A stretch of 16,560 bases of DNA from assembly GCA_045628845.1 (NCBI GenBank), contig JAZQQE010000038.1, positions 1 through 16,560 of the forward strand. The letters are read 5' to 3'. The notes beneath the pieces are model-generated. The model was not told the origin of the DNA. It searched no databases and saw only the letters and a list, made by a program, of their open reading frames with translations. The stretch comes from RGIG7949 sp045628845. Lineage in GTDB: Bacteria > Bacillota > Clostridia > Oscillospirales > Oscillospiraceae. Both the position numbers and the translations under genes were made by a program. This document shows positions 8,401-15,065 of this stretch, one piece after another (within the stretch, counting starts at the first letter, position 1; each line of letters starts with the position of its first letter).

Positions 8401-8569
8401 AGTCCGCTTCGGAGACGTCGAAGGTGAACGACGCGGGAGTCCCGCCCGCGTCCCGCTCGGCGACGTAGGCAGGCGTGAGCGACGCGCCGTCGAGTGCGAG
8501 CGAGGGAGCGGGAAGGATCAGCGCCAGCGTGCACAGAACGAGTAGGAGGGAAAGAGCTTTTCGCTTCAT
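5420..8569 (-). CDS. Large secreted acidic Cys-rich protein, family unknown
   Basis: A 1049-aa protein with a clear signal peptide (MKRK, hydrophobic core, probable cleavage after SLA at residue 25). I do not recognise the family. The N-terminal third is repetitive and beta-rich, with Gly/Ser/Ala-rich turns (GSLTVGELVF, GKTLALGSAARLIVSGSLSADGTL), like a beta-helix. Later there are divergent beta modules starting with 'VTF.L.PDEGS.L' or 'VTVTF.PEEGS.L'. The mature part has 19 cysteines, high for a Firmicute secreted protein, and is very rich in Asp/Glu with few Lys. There is no LPxTG, membrane helix or SLH domain at the C-terminus (GVEWLRPGFTR). It may stay attached through the downstream SLH protein, encoded 21 nt later; that is inference. 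Start ATG 8569 is chosen because it opens the signal peptide and has GGAGGA upstream; the frame extends 60 nt further without support. It has its own promoter. Confidence 0.9.
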   Translation of the reverse strand: MKRKALSLLLVLCTLALILPAPSLALDGASLTPAYVAERDAGGTPASFTFDVSEADCSGGAPTVAFRYVTSDCEVTDDLSDADVIINGADVTVGEGGFLPPERVWIFGGGSLTVGELVFTSDSPAIADGTDADGVFSAYTSGAGMLYAEGSFSPESAEWIAVRDVTVPAGKTLALGSAARLIVSGSLSADGTLAASQDAQLILNSGASVSGITLYDETGSGEIGEFFGDVIFCRIERDEFGQNVRKWVLLPPVPDRLYGIDFSVQGRGGVDEALPFICTGEEAETSRYESVTMLRWDTDPGAVTFRLVPDEGSTLEYIRVEQDCSDVSAALDPRCTEYNGVYEFTFSLTDHVEEDGEHHFAFITFLFSGWDGSGFPDNTFEVCYNDYPDDTSALPQATVSVGGTVTEPCSRCSFETGTELTFVLDSGVSEGFVPVVRIEVFDGDGDTPNTLYDSAAEESEGGVRPLALTALDGGGYSFVITPGSGAFFSVSVLWNERDVFDSFGYDPENEYQLCYSVCGSGSIALGTGECGTAQTSYTDEEGCLWVRQNVLNSLDSVTVTFTPEEGSVLDSVLLGSDAVTVSGSTYKWSAEDFGKTLGVFFCEEADAAGAADYVEGKGFAYYAEDADTLKGYMVTELWNEGFGAAGEPAGSFAGIFDTLDALEASVTLTDYGAADGLCGLPYYTFTMEIPGAGRSAEGRVYMLKHPNDIIVMANGSYCVVSVGTAPGEPDDVCVPYYGVLTDTAVFGNGAAPVGTLEGGTDDVLAFRVTQEHSGLEADSVIGGLDFRLVLVPAGFSGARIVGDIAAEAWGAAEVPLFSAGSASSPSAAEIYYGNDGSEGRLVNILKASGVPGAKDITAVGIDEARLSAHAVQITEYTDRYSLKFNSAYDVIPVVITFSDGSTGYIDIHRVGLSIADCPASGGSFRVWHGTENSADYPLPEGAERAVAASFRYDSGSDEPAAEVSLFVTVKTTSGTARRLVRRINTAFIDTAGADEWCDDFLLWSGTDEEYAGLVSISAIVFDPGTAEAFGGVKVGSGTGVEWLRPGFTR

Positions 8570-8600
8570 AAACAGTCCTCCATGTATCTTTTTTCCTGTC

Positions 8601-8629
8601 ATTATACGGTATTGACCGTGCCCTGACAA
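8601..8629 (-). promoter_or_regulatory. Promoter of the surface-protein operon
   Basis: On the minus strand: TTGTCA (8629-8624), a 17-nt spacer and perfect TATAAT (8606-8601). It lies 31 nt before the start codon at 8569. Confidence 0.85.
8606..8619. promoter_or_regulatory. Inverted repeat between -35 and -10, possible operator
   Basis: ACGGT (8606-8610), 4-nt spacer, ACCGT (8615-8619), placed inside the spacer of the minus-strand promoter. TTGACCG at 8612-8618 recurs at 8651-8657, where it forms the -35 box of the divergent promoter. This could be a shared regulator site, but the arms are short. Confidence 0.3.
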
Positions 8630-8650
8630 TAAAAAGAAACTGAAAAGCAG

Positions 8651-8678
8651 TTGACCGATCCGCAGAAAGTCTTATACT
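8651..8678 (+). promoter_or_regulatory. Promoter of the DUF4125-TPR-DUF4037 operon
   Basis: TTGACC at 8651-8656, a 16-nt spacer and TATACT at 8673-8678, 39 nt before the ATG at 8718. It is back to back with the surface-operon promoter. Confidence 0.8.
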
Positions 8679-8717
8679 GTAAGTATGAAATAAGCTCCGC
8701 CGAAAGGAAATGACGTC

Positions 8718-9350
8718 ATGACAAGACAGGAATTGACTGAAAGGATCATCGAAAAGGAATGGGCGATGTTCCATAATGTCAACGGAAGCACGCGCGCCGA
8801 CTGCCAGGAGGACAGAGCGACCTTCGAGCTCATGCGCCGCGCGCAGTACGATGCGTGGGACGAGAGTACCGTCGCCTGCTTTTTCGCGGATATCTGCGCC
8901 GCGGAGCGGGAGGGACGCAATCTCTCGCGCGAGAAATATATCCGCATGATGAAGAGTACCGACCCCGTCGGCTACGAGGTCTTCAAGGGGGAACTGCCGC
9001 CCGTGAGCGAGGAAAAGGCGGCACTCGTTTCCGAGCTTTGGACGAAATACCTCGCGCAGACCAAGCGCATGAGGGAGAAGTATCCCTGCATAGCCATGGG
9101 AGGCCGCCCGACACTGGCGGACGAGGAGGCGGGCTGGGCGTCCATCGAGACGTATCAGACGAGCGAATCTCTGACGTATTCCGAAGAGACGCTCAGGTCC
9201 CTGCTCAAACACGTCAACGAGCTCGAGGCGCGTGGCGTCGACCTCGCCTTCGAGATACAGAAGAACAGTGTGCTGTCTCTCGGCTTTTCCTCGATGGACG
9301 AGGCAGAGAAGCTCATGTCGGCAAGGCTCGGGCGCGGAGGCGCGCTCTGA
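8718..9350 (+). CDS. DUF4125 family protein
   Basis: A 210-aa soluble, mostly helical protein matching, by eye, the DUF4125 family. Signs are W15-x-M-F near the start, then CQEDR (29-33) and FELMRRAQYDAW (36-47), followed by a long helical middle with SREKYIRMMKSTDP and a YPCIAMGGRP loop. The family has no known function, and nothing here looks like a catalytic triad or metal site. Start ATG 8718 follows AAGGAA at 8704-8709. It is the first gene of a three-gene operon: its stop codon is separated from the next ATG by one base. No signal peptide or membrane segment is visible, so it is cytoplasmic. Confidence 0.88.
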   Translation: MTRQELTERIIEKEWAMFHNVNGSTRADCQEDRATFELMRRAQYDAWDESTVACFFADICAAEREGRNLSREKYIRMMKSTDPVGYEVFKGELPPVSEEKAALVSELWTKYLAQTKRMREKYPCIAMGGRPTLADEEAGWASIETYQTSESLTYSEETLRSLLKHVNELEARGVDLAFEIQKNSVLSLGFSSMDEAEKLMSARLGRGGAL

Positions 9351-9351
9351 T

Positions 9352-10167
9352 ATGGAGGCGTCGTCGGCATTTGCCCGCGTGGACGCGGCGTTCTCCTCGC
9401 TCCGCGGCGAGGCGCTTGAGGATGCACTCAAAGGCATAGCGGCGGAATGTGCCTCGGAAAACGGGGAGAGGAGCCCTCTCTACGCCGCTCTGTGCAGCGA
9501 GCTCGGCGGATATTACCGCGGCAGGGCGAGATACGCGGAGTCCGAGGCGGAATTCCTGAAGGCTGCGGACATCATCCATGAGACCAGGGGCGGGGAGAGC
9601 CCCGACTACACGACCGTCCTCAATAACCTTGCCGGAACGTACAGGCTCATGCGCGAATACGGAAAAGCGGAGAGCCTATTTGCCCGATGCATAGAAAATT
9701 ATGAAAAGACTCTCGGCACTCATCACGTGCTGTATGCCGCGGGTCTCAATAACTATGCTCTCGTCTGTCTCGACGAGGGCGACCTGACGCGCGCCGAGGA
9801 ATATCTCGGCAGGTCGGCGGAGGTGCTCGCAGGACTCCCGGAGTGCGTCGCGGAGTATGCCTCCGCGCTGAGCAACCAAAGCGCTCTGCTTCTCCGTCTC
9901 GGCAGACCGGCTGACGCCGTGCCTCTGCTCGAAACGGTCGTGGAGCTCTTCTCTTCACGCCTCAGCCGCGACACCGCGCACTATCACGCCGCGCTCAACA
10001 GCCTCGGCATAGCCCGCATGGCGCTCGGAGACGATGACGCCGCCGCGGAGAGCTTTGCCGCTGCCCTGCGTGCCGCCGAGGACTGGTACGGCGCCGACAA
10101 TCCCGAAACGCGGGAGGTGCGCCGCAATCTCGAGGAGGCGGAACGCAGACGGAGGGAGCATATATGA
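9352..10167 (+). CDS. Five-repeat TPR protein
   Basis: A 271-aa protein made of about five tetratricopeptide repeats of roughly 42 residues, of the kinesin-light-chain spacing, spanning about residues 43-255. Repeats show patterns such as 'Y..vLNNLA..Y...EYGKAE.LF....' and 'Y.aaLNSLG.a.mALGDDDAA...F..AL'. TPR arrays bind peptides or partner proteins, so this is probably the scaffold of the operon. Start ATG 9352 is chosen: it lies one base after the DUF4125 stop, with GGAGG at 9336-9340. The frame is open further upstream but that part overlaps DUF4125 out of frame. The last bases overlap the DUF4037 start by 4 nt (ATGA), a sign of translational coupling. Cytoplasmic. The specific partner is unknown. 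Confidence 0.9.
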   Translation: MEASSAFARVDAAFSSLRGEALEDALKGIAAECASENGERSPLYAALCSELGGYYRGRARYAESEAEFLKAADIIHETRGGESPDYTTVLNNLAGTYRLMREYGKAESLFARCIENYEKTLGTHHVLYAAGLNNYALVCLDEGDLTRAEEYLGRSAEVLAGLPECVAEYASALSNQSALLLRLGRPADAVPLLETVVELFSSRLSRDTAHYHAALNSLGIARMALGDDDAAAESFAAALRAAEDWYGADNPETREVRRNLEEAERRRREHI

Positions 10168-11084
10168 CGGGACTTGAGCTTGCACGCATATTCTGGGAGG
10201 ACGTCGGAAAGCCGACCTTCACCTTCGAATGCCCGGAAATACTGGACTGTGCGGCCGTCGGCCTCGCGGGCGAGGGCTCGGAGTGCCTCGGCTTCGACGA
10301 TGAGATATCGCGTGACCACGACTGGGGTCCGGGCTTCTGCATTTGGCTGACGGACGGCGCGATGGAGCGCCTCGGGGACGAGGCACGGAAAATTTACGCC
10401 TCCCTGCCGTCAAGATACATGGGCTATGCGCGCCTGCGCGTATCGGCGGAGACGGCGGGCAGAGTGGGTGTCATCGGCGTAAGAGAATTCTTCGTCCGCT
10501 ATACGGGGCTTGACCGCGCGCCGCAGACGGTACGTGAATGGCGCATGATACCAGAATCGGGCCTTGCCGTCGTGACCGACGGCGAGGTGTGGCAGGACCC
10601 GGAGGGGAGCTTTTCGGAGATACGCAGGGCTCTGCTCGGCTATTATCCGGAGCAGCTCCGCCTGAAAAAGCTCGCCGCGGCGTGCGCGCTCGCTGCGCAG
10701 TCGGGGCAGTACAACTTCTCCCGCTGCATGAGAAGGGGAGAGACGGTCGCGGCCTTTTCCGCGCTCGCTGAATTCGTGACGCAGATACAGAGAGCCGTTT
10801 TCCTCCTCAACAGACGCTTCATGCCGTATTATAAATGGACGCACCGTGCGCTCTGCGCCCTGCCGCTGCTCGGCGAAGAGCTCGGAGGCGAGCTCCGCGC
10901 CCTCGCGGAGGAGAGTGGGGGCCGCGCCGAACGCATCGAAAAGATAAGCGCCGCCGTCATAGTGGAGCTCAAACGGCAGGGCCTGTCCTCCGGCGCGGGG
11001 GATTTCCTCCTTGAACATGCCGCCGAGGTGCAGTCACGCATCACCGACCCGGAGCTCGCGCGGCTCCACATCATGGCCGAATAA
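10164..11084 (+). CDS. DUF4037 nucleotidyltransferase-like protein
   Basis: A 306-aa soluble protein recognised by eye as DUF4037. Near the N-terminus it has G36-E-G-S39 followed by FDDEISRD51-H-D53-W, which fits the nucleotidyltransferase-fold signature (G-S, then D-x-D for metal binding). After this comes a mixed domain and an alpha-helical C-terminal half with RRFMPYYKW at 217-225, comparable with HEPN-like helical partners of small nucleotidyltransferases. The reaction and substrate are not known; nucleotide transfer to a protein, RNA or small molecule is inference. Start ATG 10164 overlaps the TPR gene stop by 4 nt. It ends just before the strong terminator at 11090-11115. This is the likely enzyme of the three-gene unit. 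Confidence 0.88.
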   Translation: MTGLELARIFWEDVGKPTFTFECPEILDCAAVGLAGEGSECLGFDDEISRDHDWGPGFCIWLTDGAMERLGDEARKIYASLPSRYMGYARLRVSAETAGRVGVIGVREFFVRYTGLDRAPQTVREWRMIPESGLAVVTDGEVWQDPEGSFSEIRRALLGYYPEQLRLKKLAAACALAAQSGQYNFSRCMRRGETVAAFSALAEFVTQIQRAVFLLNRRFMPYYKWTHRALCALPLLGEELGGELRALAEESGGRAERIEKISAAVIVELKRQGLSSGAGDFLLEHAAEVQSRITDPELARLHIMAE

Positions 11085-11089
11085 AAAAA

Positions 11090-11115
11090 CGGGAACTTTC
11101 CTCGGAAAGTTCCCG
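11090..11115. terminator. Bidirectional terminator between DUF4037 and MATE genes
   Basis: Bases 11090-11100 pair with 11105-11115 (11 bp, 4-nt loop CTCG). T residues run at 11117-11122 for plus-strand transcription, and the A run at 11083-11089 gives a U-tract for the minus-strand MATE transcript. It lies 5 nt after the DUF4037 stop and 9 nt after the MATE stop. Confidence 0.93.
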
Positions 11116-11124
11116 CTTTTTTAT

Positions 11125-12465
11125 TTACGTTTTGGCCTTCTCGATAAGCCGGTGTCTCGTCCATTTCCCTCTGAAAAAGCGGAGAGTGAAGCAGACGGAG
11201 CGCGCAGTCCAGTCCGCGAAGTAGCCGCACCATATACCTATCAGTCCGACTCCGAGCACGCGGCAGAGCACCGTAGTCAGCACGACGCGAAGCAGCCACA
11301 TCGTCGAGAGGGACACTATCATCGTGAATTTGACGTCGCCCGCGCCGCGCATCCCGTCCGCTGGCACGAAGGAGAGCGCCCACAAAAACGGCTTGACTAT
11401 GCTTATCCACAGCATGACGTGCCGCGCCATGGCGGCGGCCTCGGGGTCGAGCCCTGCGATCGCGGTGATGGGTCCTGTCAGCGCGAAGAATATCCAGTTG
11501 CCCGCAAAGAGCACGACCGCCGACCACAGAGTCAGCTTCTTGATATAATACTTTGCCTGCTCCGTCTCGCCCGCGCCTATGCACTGCCCGGACACGGTCA
11601 TGAGCCCTATGCCTATCGCCTGACTCGGCATGGAGGTCATGAGCTCTATGACGACGACTATGGCGTTGGCGGCTATCGCGGCGGTGCCTAGCGTGGAGAC
11701 CGTGCTCTGCACTATCAGCTTGCCGAGCTGGAAGGTCGCGTTCTCTATGCCCGTCGGGATGCCGACGCTGAGCACGAGCCATATTACGCGCCAGTCGGGG
11801 CGTATCGTCGCGTAGTTCCCGACGTCTATCGCAGGCTTCCTGCGGCGGAGGAGGATGAGTATGGCGACGGCGGAGAGCGCCATCGAGCCCGTCGTGGCGA
11901 GAGCCGCGCCCGCGACGCCGAGCCCGAAAACGAACATCAGCACGGCGTTGCCCGCGACGTTCAGCAGGTTCGAGCACACGGAGATGATCATCGGCAGCCG
12001 CGAATTGCCGGAGGCGCGGTATATCGCCGAGCCCGCGTTGAAGAGCGCGAGGAAGGGATATGAGAATATCGTAATGAGAAAATACGTCTCCGAAGAGGAC
12101 ATGACGTCGGCCTCGACCGTGCCGAAGATGAGGCGCAGGAGCCCTTTGCGGAATATGAGGCAGAGGGCCATCACTGCGGCGGAGAGTATGAAGGCGCTCA
12201 GCAGGACCTGCCGCGCCGCGCCGCCCGCTTTTTTACCCGACTTCATGCCGAGATACTGCGAGCAGATTATCGTGCCTCCGGTGGCGAGCGCCGTAAACAG
12301 GAAGATGACGAGCTTGTTTATCGAGTCCACGAGGGAGACGCCGGAGACGGCGGCGGAGCCGACGTTCGAGACCATCATCGTATCAGCTATGCCCATAAGC
12401 GAATTGAGCATCTGCTCTATTATGAGGGGGATGAGGAGCTTCCTCAGATCCCTGTTTGAAAACAC
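11125..12465 (-). CDS. MATE-family multidrug/cation efflux transporter (first copy)
   Basis: A 446-aa inner-membrane protein with about 12 hydrophobic helices. The N-terminal PLIIEQMLNSLMGIADTMMVSNVG and the helix-breaking GNSRLPMIISVCSNLLNVAGN segment are typical of the MATE superfamily, which exports drugs or cationic compounds using a Na+ or H+ gradient. The C-terminus is basic (RGKWTRHRLIEKAKT). The start is GTG 12465: GGAGG at 12474-12478 (complement) is 8 nt before it. The GTG at 12474 overlaps that site and is unlikely to be used. Clearly different in sequence from the second MATE protein encoded at 13683, so not a recent duplicate. A weak promoter and a hairpin lie upstream. The substrate cannot be predicted. 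Confidence 0.9.
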   Translation of the reverse strand: MFSNRDLRKLLIPLIIEQMLNSLMGIADTMMVSNVGSAAVSGVSLVDSINKLVIFLFTALATGGTIICSQYLGMKSGKKAGGAARQVLLSAFILSAAVMALCLIFRKGLLRLIFGTVEADVMSSSETYFLITIFSYPFLALFNAGSAIYRASGNSRLPMIISVCSNLLNVAGNAVLMFVFGLGVAGAALATTGSMALSAVAILILLRRRKPAIDVGNYATIRPDWRVIWLVLSVGIPTGIENATFQLGKLIVQSTVSTLGTAAIAANAIVVVIELMTSMPSQAIGIGLMTVSGQCIGAGETEQAKYYIKKLTLWSAVVLFAGNWIFFALTGPITAIAGLDPEAAAMARHVMLWISIVKPFLWALSFVPADGMRGAGDVKFTMIVSLSTMWLLRVVLTTVLCRVLGVGLIGIWCGYFADWTARSVCFTLRFFRGKWTRHRLIEKAKT

Positions 12466-12504
12466 GGCGCGCACCTCCCTTCGCGTGAAGCTGTCAGCCC
12501 GTTG

Positions 12505-12533
12505 ATATTAGCACCTATTTCCGCAAAACACAA
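12505..12533 (-). promoter_or_regulatory. Possible promoter of the first MATE gene
   Basis: On the minus strand: TTGTGT (12533-12528), a 17-nt spacer and TAATAT (12510-12505), 39 nt before GTG 12465. Both boxes deviate from consensus. Confidence 0.4.
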
Positions 12534-12544
12534 CATAATATGAG

Positions 12545-12577
12545 CGCTCCCGGCCTTCGAGGTGAAGTCCGGGAGCG
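12545..12577. terminator. Hairpin between MBL and MATE genes, U-tract on the wrong strand
   Basis: CGCTCCCGG (12545-12553) pairs with CCGGGAGCG (12569-12577), with a further CTTC/GAAG inner stem. It lies 17 nt after the stop of the minus-strand MBL gene, as expected of its terminator. The T run (12578-12582) follows the stem in the plus direction. In the minus direction, the sense of both flanking genes, the stem is followed by CTCATATTATGTT, a much weaker tail. Confidence 0.6.
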
Positions 12578-12594
12578 TTTTTATAAAGTGTCCG

Positions 12595-13473
12595 TCAGAG
12601 CGTATGCCAGAGCATGCGGTCGGCCTCGAATATCGTCTCGAGTCTGCCCGCCTCTTTCAAATAGCAGAGGTACGAGCGTATCGTGCAGCCGACGAGCACG
12701 TACTGCTGCAGGCTCATGCGCAGCGAGAAGGCCGAGAATACCGCGGCGAGCACTTCCTCGAAGGTCATGGGAGTCCTGCAGAATTCCGCGATGCGGCCCG
12801 CTATCTCGGCGCACTTGTCCAGATTGCGCTGTGCGAGCGGAACGATGTCCGTGCACGCCTCCGCGTGGGATGGGACGAAGAGGGAAGCCGTCAGCGTTTT
12901 GACATTTTCGAGCGTTTTCAGATAGGTGCCGACGTCGAAAATGAAGCTGACCTGATATTTCGTGAGAGTCGCGTCGCTTACAAGGCTGTCCGCGAGAAAC
13001 AGCACGTCGTCGCAGGTGCGGAAGCCCACCATGCCGTGGCTGTGACCGGGGAGCGGCACCGCCTCGAGCCCTTCGGGGAGGACGTCCTGCGTGAGCGGGA
13101 GCGCGTCGCAGCCCTTGGCGATGAAGAACTTGTTGTGCAGCTCGGCGGGCACTTCTCCGCCCGTGAGGATGGAGGTGCCTATGTCGGGGCACTGCGCGAA
13201 AAACTGCTCGAGCGGGGGAACGTACACGGCGCACCCGGTCAGCCCCTGAAGATAGTTGTTGCCGCCGATGTGGTCGACGTGCGCGTGCGTGTTGTATATG
13301 GAGCGGAGCTTCCAGCCGTGCGCGTCGAGTATCTGACGCACCTTTTTTCCCGCGTCCTTGTCGTTGCCGGAGTCGATAATGCAGACCTCTCCGCCGCCGA
13401 GATCGTATATCCCTATTTTGGCGGGGCACTCGACGTACCACGTGCGTTCTCCCGCCTGTATCAGCTCGTACAT
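12595..13473 (-). CDS. Metallo-beta-lactamase-fold hydrolase
   Basis: A 292-aa cytoplasmic MBL-fold protein. Zinc-binding residues are all seen: H63-A-H65-V-D67-H68 (HxHxDH), H144 in PGHSHG, D162 in FLADSL and H203 in FVPSHAE. This is a complete two-metal site, so it should be an active hydrolase of the glyoxalase II/MBL superfamily; substrate unknown. The C-terminal 80 residues are helical and may help dimerise or bind substrate. Start ATG 13473 has GGAGG 8 nt upstream. An extended frame to 13626 would add a non-homologous stretch that includes the promoter, so it is rejected. Own promoter at 13506-13534. It lies between two MATE genes, which may or may not be functional. Confidence 0.93.
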   Translation of the reverse strand: MYELIQAGERTWYVECPAKIGIYDLGGGEVCIIDSGNDKDAGKKVRQILDAHGWKLRSIYNTHAHVDHIGGNNYLQGLTGCAVYVPPLEQFFAQCPDIGTSILTGGEVPAELHNKFFIAKGCDALPLTQDVLPEGLEAVPLPGHSHGMVGFRTCDDVLFLADSLVSDATLTKYQVSFIFDVGTYLKTLENVKTLTASLFVPSHAEACTDIVPLAQRNLDKCAEIAGRIAEFCRTPMTFEEVLAAVFSAFSLRMSLQQYVLVGCTIRSYLCYLKEAGRLETIFEADRMLWHTL

Positions 13474-13505
13474 TGCATGCACCTCCGTAAGATCAATGCA
13501 CGACA

Positions 13506-13534
13506 AGTATAGCAAAGCGGGAGGCACGGTGCAA
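13506..13534 (-). promoter_or_regulatory. Promoter of the MBL gene
   Basis: On the minus strand: TTGCAC (13534-13529), a 17-nt spacer and TATACT (13511-13506), 32 nt before ATG 13473. Confidence 0.8.
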
Positions 13535-13563
13535 CGGGAGAATTTCCGGCACATAATAAAAAA

Positions 13564-13599
13564 GTAAAGATTTACAATTCGGCCGCAGTGAGGTATAAT
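13564..13599 (+). promoter_or_regulatory. Promoter of the second MATE gene with an overlapping inverted repeat
   Basis: TTTACA at 13571-13576, a 17-nt spacer and perfect TATAAT at 13594-13599, about 83 nt before ATG 13683. The inverted repeat GTAAA-GA-TTTAC (13564-13575) overlaps the -35 box and could be a repressor site, though it is short and AT-rich. The promoter is divergent from the MBL promoter. Confidence 0.75.
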
Positions 13600-13682
13600 A
13601 AACACTTGTATAAATATGATCGGCAAAAATCATTTACCCTTATTTTACGTGCGCACGCCGCACTATCGGAGGCAGGTAATAG

Positions 13683-15065
13683 ATGAAAAAAGGCTATGAG
13701 ATCGATATGAGCAAGGGCAGGCTTTTCACGAAGCTCGTCTCGTTTGCGATACCTCTGCTCATATCGGGTGTACTGCAGCTCGCGTTCAACGCGGCAGACC
13801 TTATCGTCGTGGGACGCTTCTGCGGCGAGAACTCGCTCGCGGCCGTCGGCTCTAACGGTGCGCTCGTCTCACTCATAATCAACGTGCTGCTCGGGCTCGG
13901 CACCGGAACGAGCGTCATGGTATCGAGATACTTCGGCGCGAAGGACGAGAAGGCGATCCTCAATGCCGTCAGGACGACGGTGATCGTCGCCGTTATCGGC
14001 GGCGTCATCTTCGGAGGCGCGGGCATCGCCCTTTCCGGACCGCTGCTCACCGCCATGGGCACGCCGAAGGAGGTACTTCCGCTCGCGGAGATATATCTCC
14101 GCATCTACTTCGCGGGCCTGCCCGTCATCATCCTCTATAACTTCTCGAGCGCGGTGCTCCGCGCCGTCGGCGACTCCAGGCGTCCGCTCTTTTTCCTGTC
14201 GATAGCGGGCGTGCTGAACGTCGGAATGAACGTCCTGCTCGTCACCGTCGTCAAGCTCGACGTCGCGGGCGTTGCGATAGCTACTGTTTTCAGCCAGTGC
14301 GTATCCTGCTTCCTGACGGTGCGCTGCCTCGTCAAGTCGAAGACGATATGCCGTCTCGAGATGCGCCCCTTCACGTTCTCCTGGAAGCAGTTCGGCGAGA
14401 TAGTCCGCATAGGTCTTCCCGCCGGCATACAAGGCTCGCTGTTTTCAATATCCAACGTGCTCATCCAGTCCTCGATAAACTCCTTCGGTGCGACGTTCAT
14501 GGCGGGCAACTCCGCGGCGGCGAACATCGAAGCCTTCCTCATGGTCTCGATGGATGCGATGAATCAGGCCGCGGTAGCCTCCGTAAGTCAGAACATGGGC
14601 GCGAGAGATTACCCACGTACGCGCAAGGCCGTGCGCATCTGCGTGCTGATGGAATTCTGCGTGAGTGTCGTGCTGAGCATCATCACCATAACGTTCAGGC
14701 GCCAGCTCGTCGGTATCTATACGTCGGATCAGGCAGCCATAGACGCGGGCAGCATCCGCCTCGTCGTGCTCGGTGCATTGTACTTTACCAATGGCTTGCA
14801 GCACATGCTGACGGGCGTCATGCGAGGGCACGGATACAGTATCCTGCCGACGTGCATAACGCTCGCGGGAATATGCGGCTTCCGCATGATATTCATATTC
14901 ACGTATTTCGTCACGCACCACACTCCCGAGGTGCTGTACGCGTCCTATCCCATCTCGTGGATATTGACGATAGCGGCACAACTGATATGTTACTTCTCGC
15001 TGCGCAATAGGGCATACGCGAAAAACGAACTGAAATATCAACAAGCCCTTGCAGAGGGGCAATAA
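13683..15065 (+). CDS. MATE-family multidrug/cation efflux transporter (second copy)
   Basis: A 460-aa inner-membrane protein with about 12 hydrophobic helices. The N-terminus has AIPLLISGVLQLAFNAADLIVVGRF, then GLGTGTSVMVSRYFGAKDE, and the FSSAVLRAVGDSRRPLFFL stretch is typical of MATE proteins from Firmicutes. Drug or cation export driven by an ion gradient is the family role. Start ATG 13683 follows GGAGG at 13668-13672 with an AGG nearer. The leader is about 80 nt from the predicted promoter. The clostripain-like gene starts 38 nt after its stop with no terminator between, so the two may be co-transcribed. It is transcribed away from the first MATE and MBL genes. Confidence 0.92.
   Translation: MKKGYEIDMSKGRLFTKLVSFAIPLLISGVLQLAFNAADLIVVGRFCGENSLAAVGSNGALVSLIINVLLGLGTGTSVMVSRYFGAKDEKAILNAVRTTVIVAVIGGVIFGGAGIALSGPLLTAMGTPKEVLPLAEIYLRIYFAGLPVIILYNFSSAVLRAVGDSRRPLFFLSIAGVLNVGMNVLLVTVVKLDVAGVAIATVFSQCVSCFLTVRCLVKSKTICRLEMRPFTFSWKQFGEIVRIGLPAGIQGSLFSISNVLIQSSINSFGATFMAGNSAAANIEAFLMVSMDAMNQAAVASVSQNMGARDYPRTRKAVRICVLMEFCVSVVLSIITITFRRQLVGIYTSDQAAIDAGSIRLVVLGALYFTNGLQHMLTGVMRGHGYSILPTCITLAGICGFRMIFIFTYFVTHHTPEVLYASYPISWILTIAAQLICYFSLRNRAYAKNELKYQQALAEGQ

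Noticed and set aside
7493..8545. Plus-strand open frame of 350 codons opposite the large secreted protein
   Set aside because: GC-rich antisense shadow of the minus-strand gene, which has a signal peptide, RBS and promoter. The antisense product is low-complexity and has no RBS.
8710..8719. Palindrome TGACGTCA before the DUF4125 start
   Set aside because: Short palindrome; its resemblance to a eukaryotic CRE site has no meaning here.
12472..12474. GTG as start of the first MATE gene
   Set aside because: It overlaps the GGAGG ribosome-binding site; GTG at 12463-12465 has correct spacing.
12562..13512. Plus-strand open frame opposite the MBL gene
   Set aside because: Antisense shadow. The minus strand has the full zinc-binding motif set, promoter and RBS.
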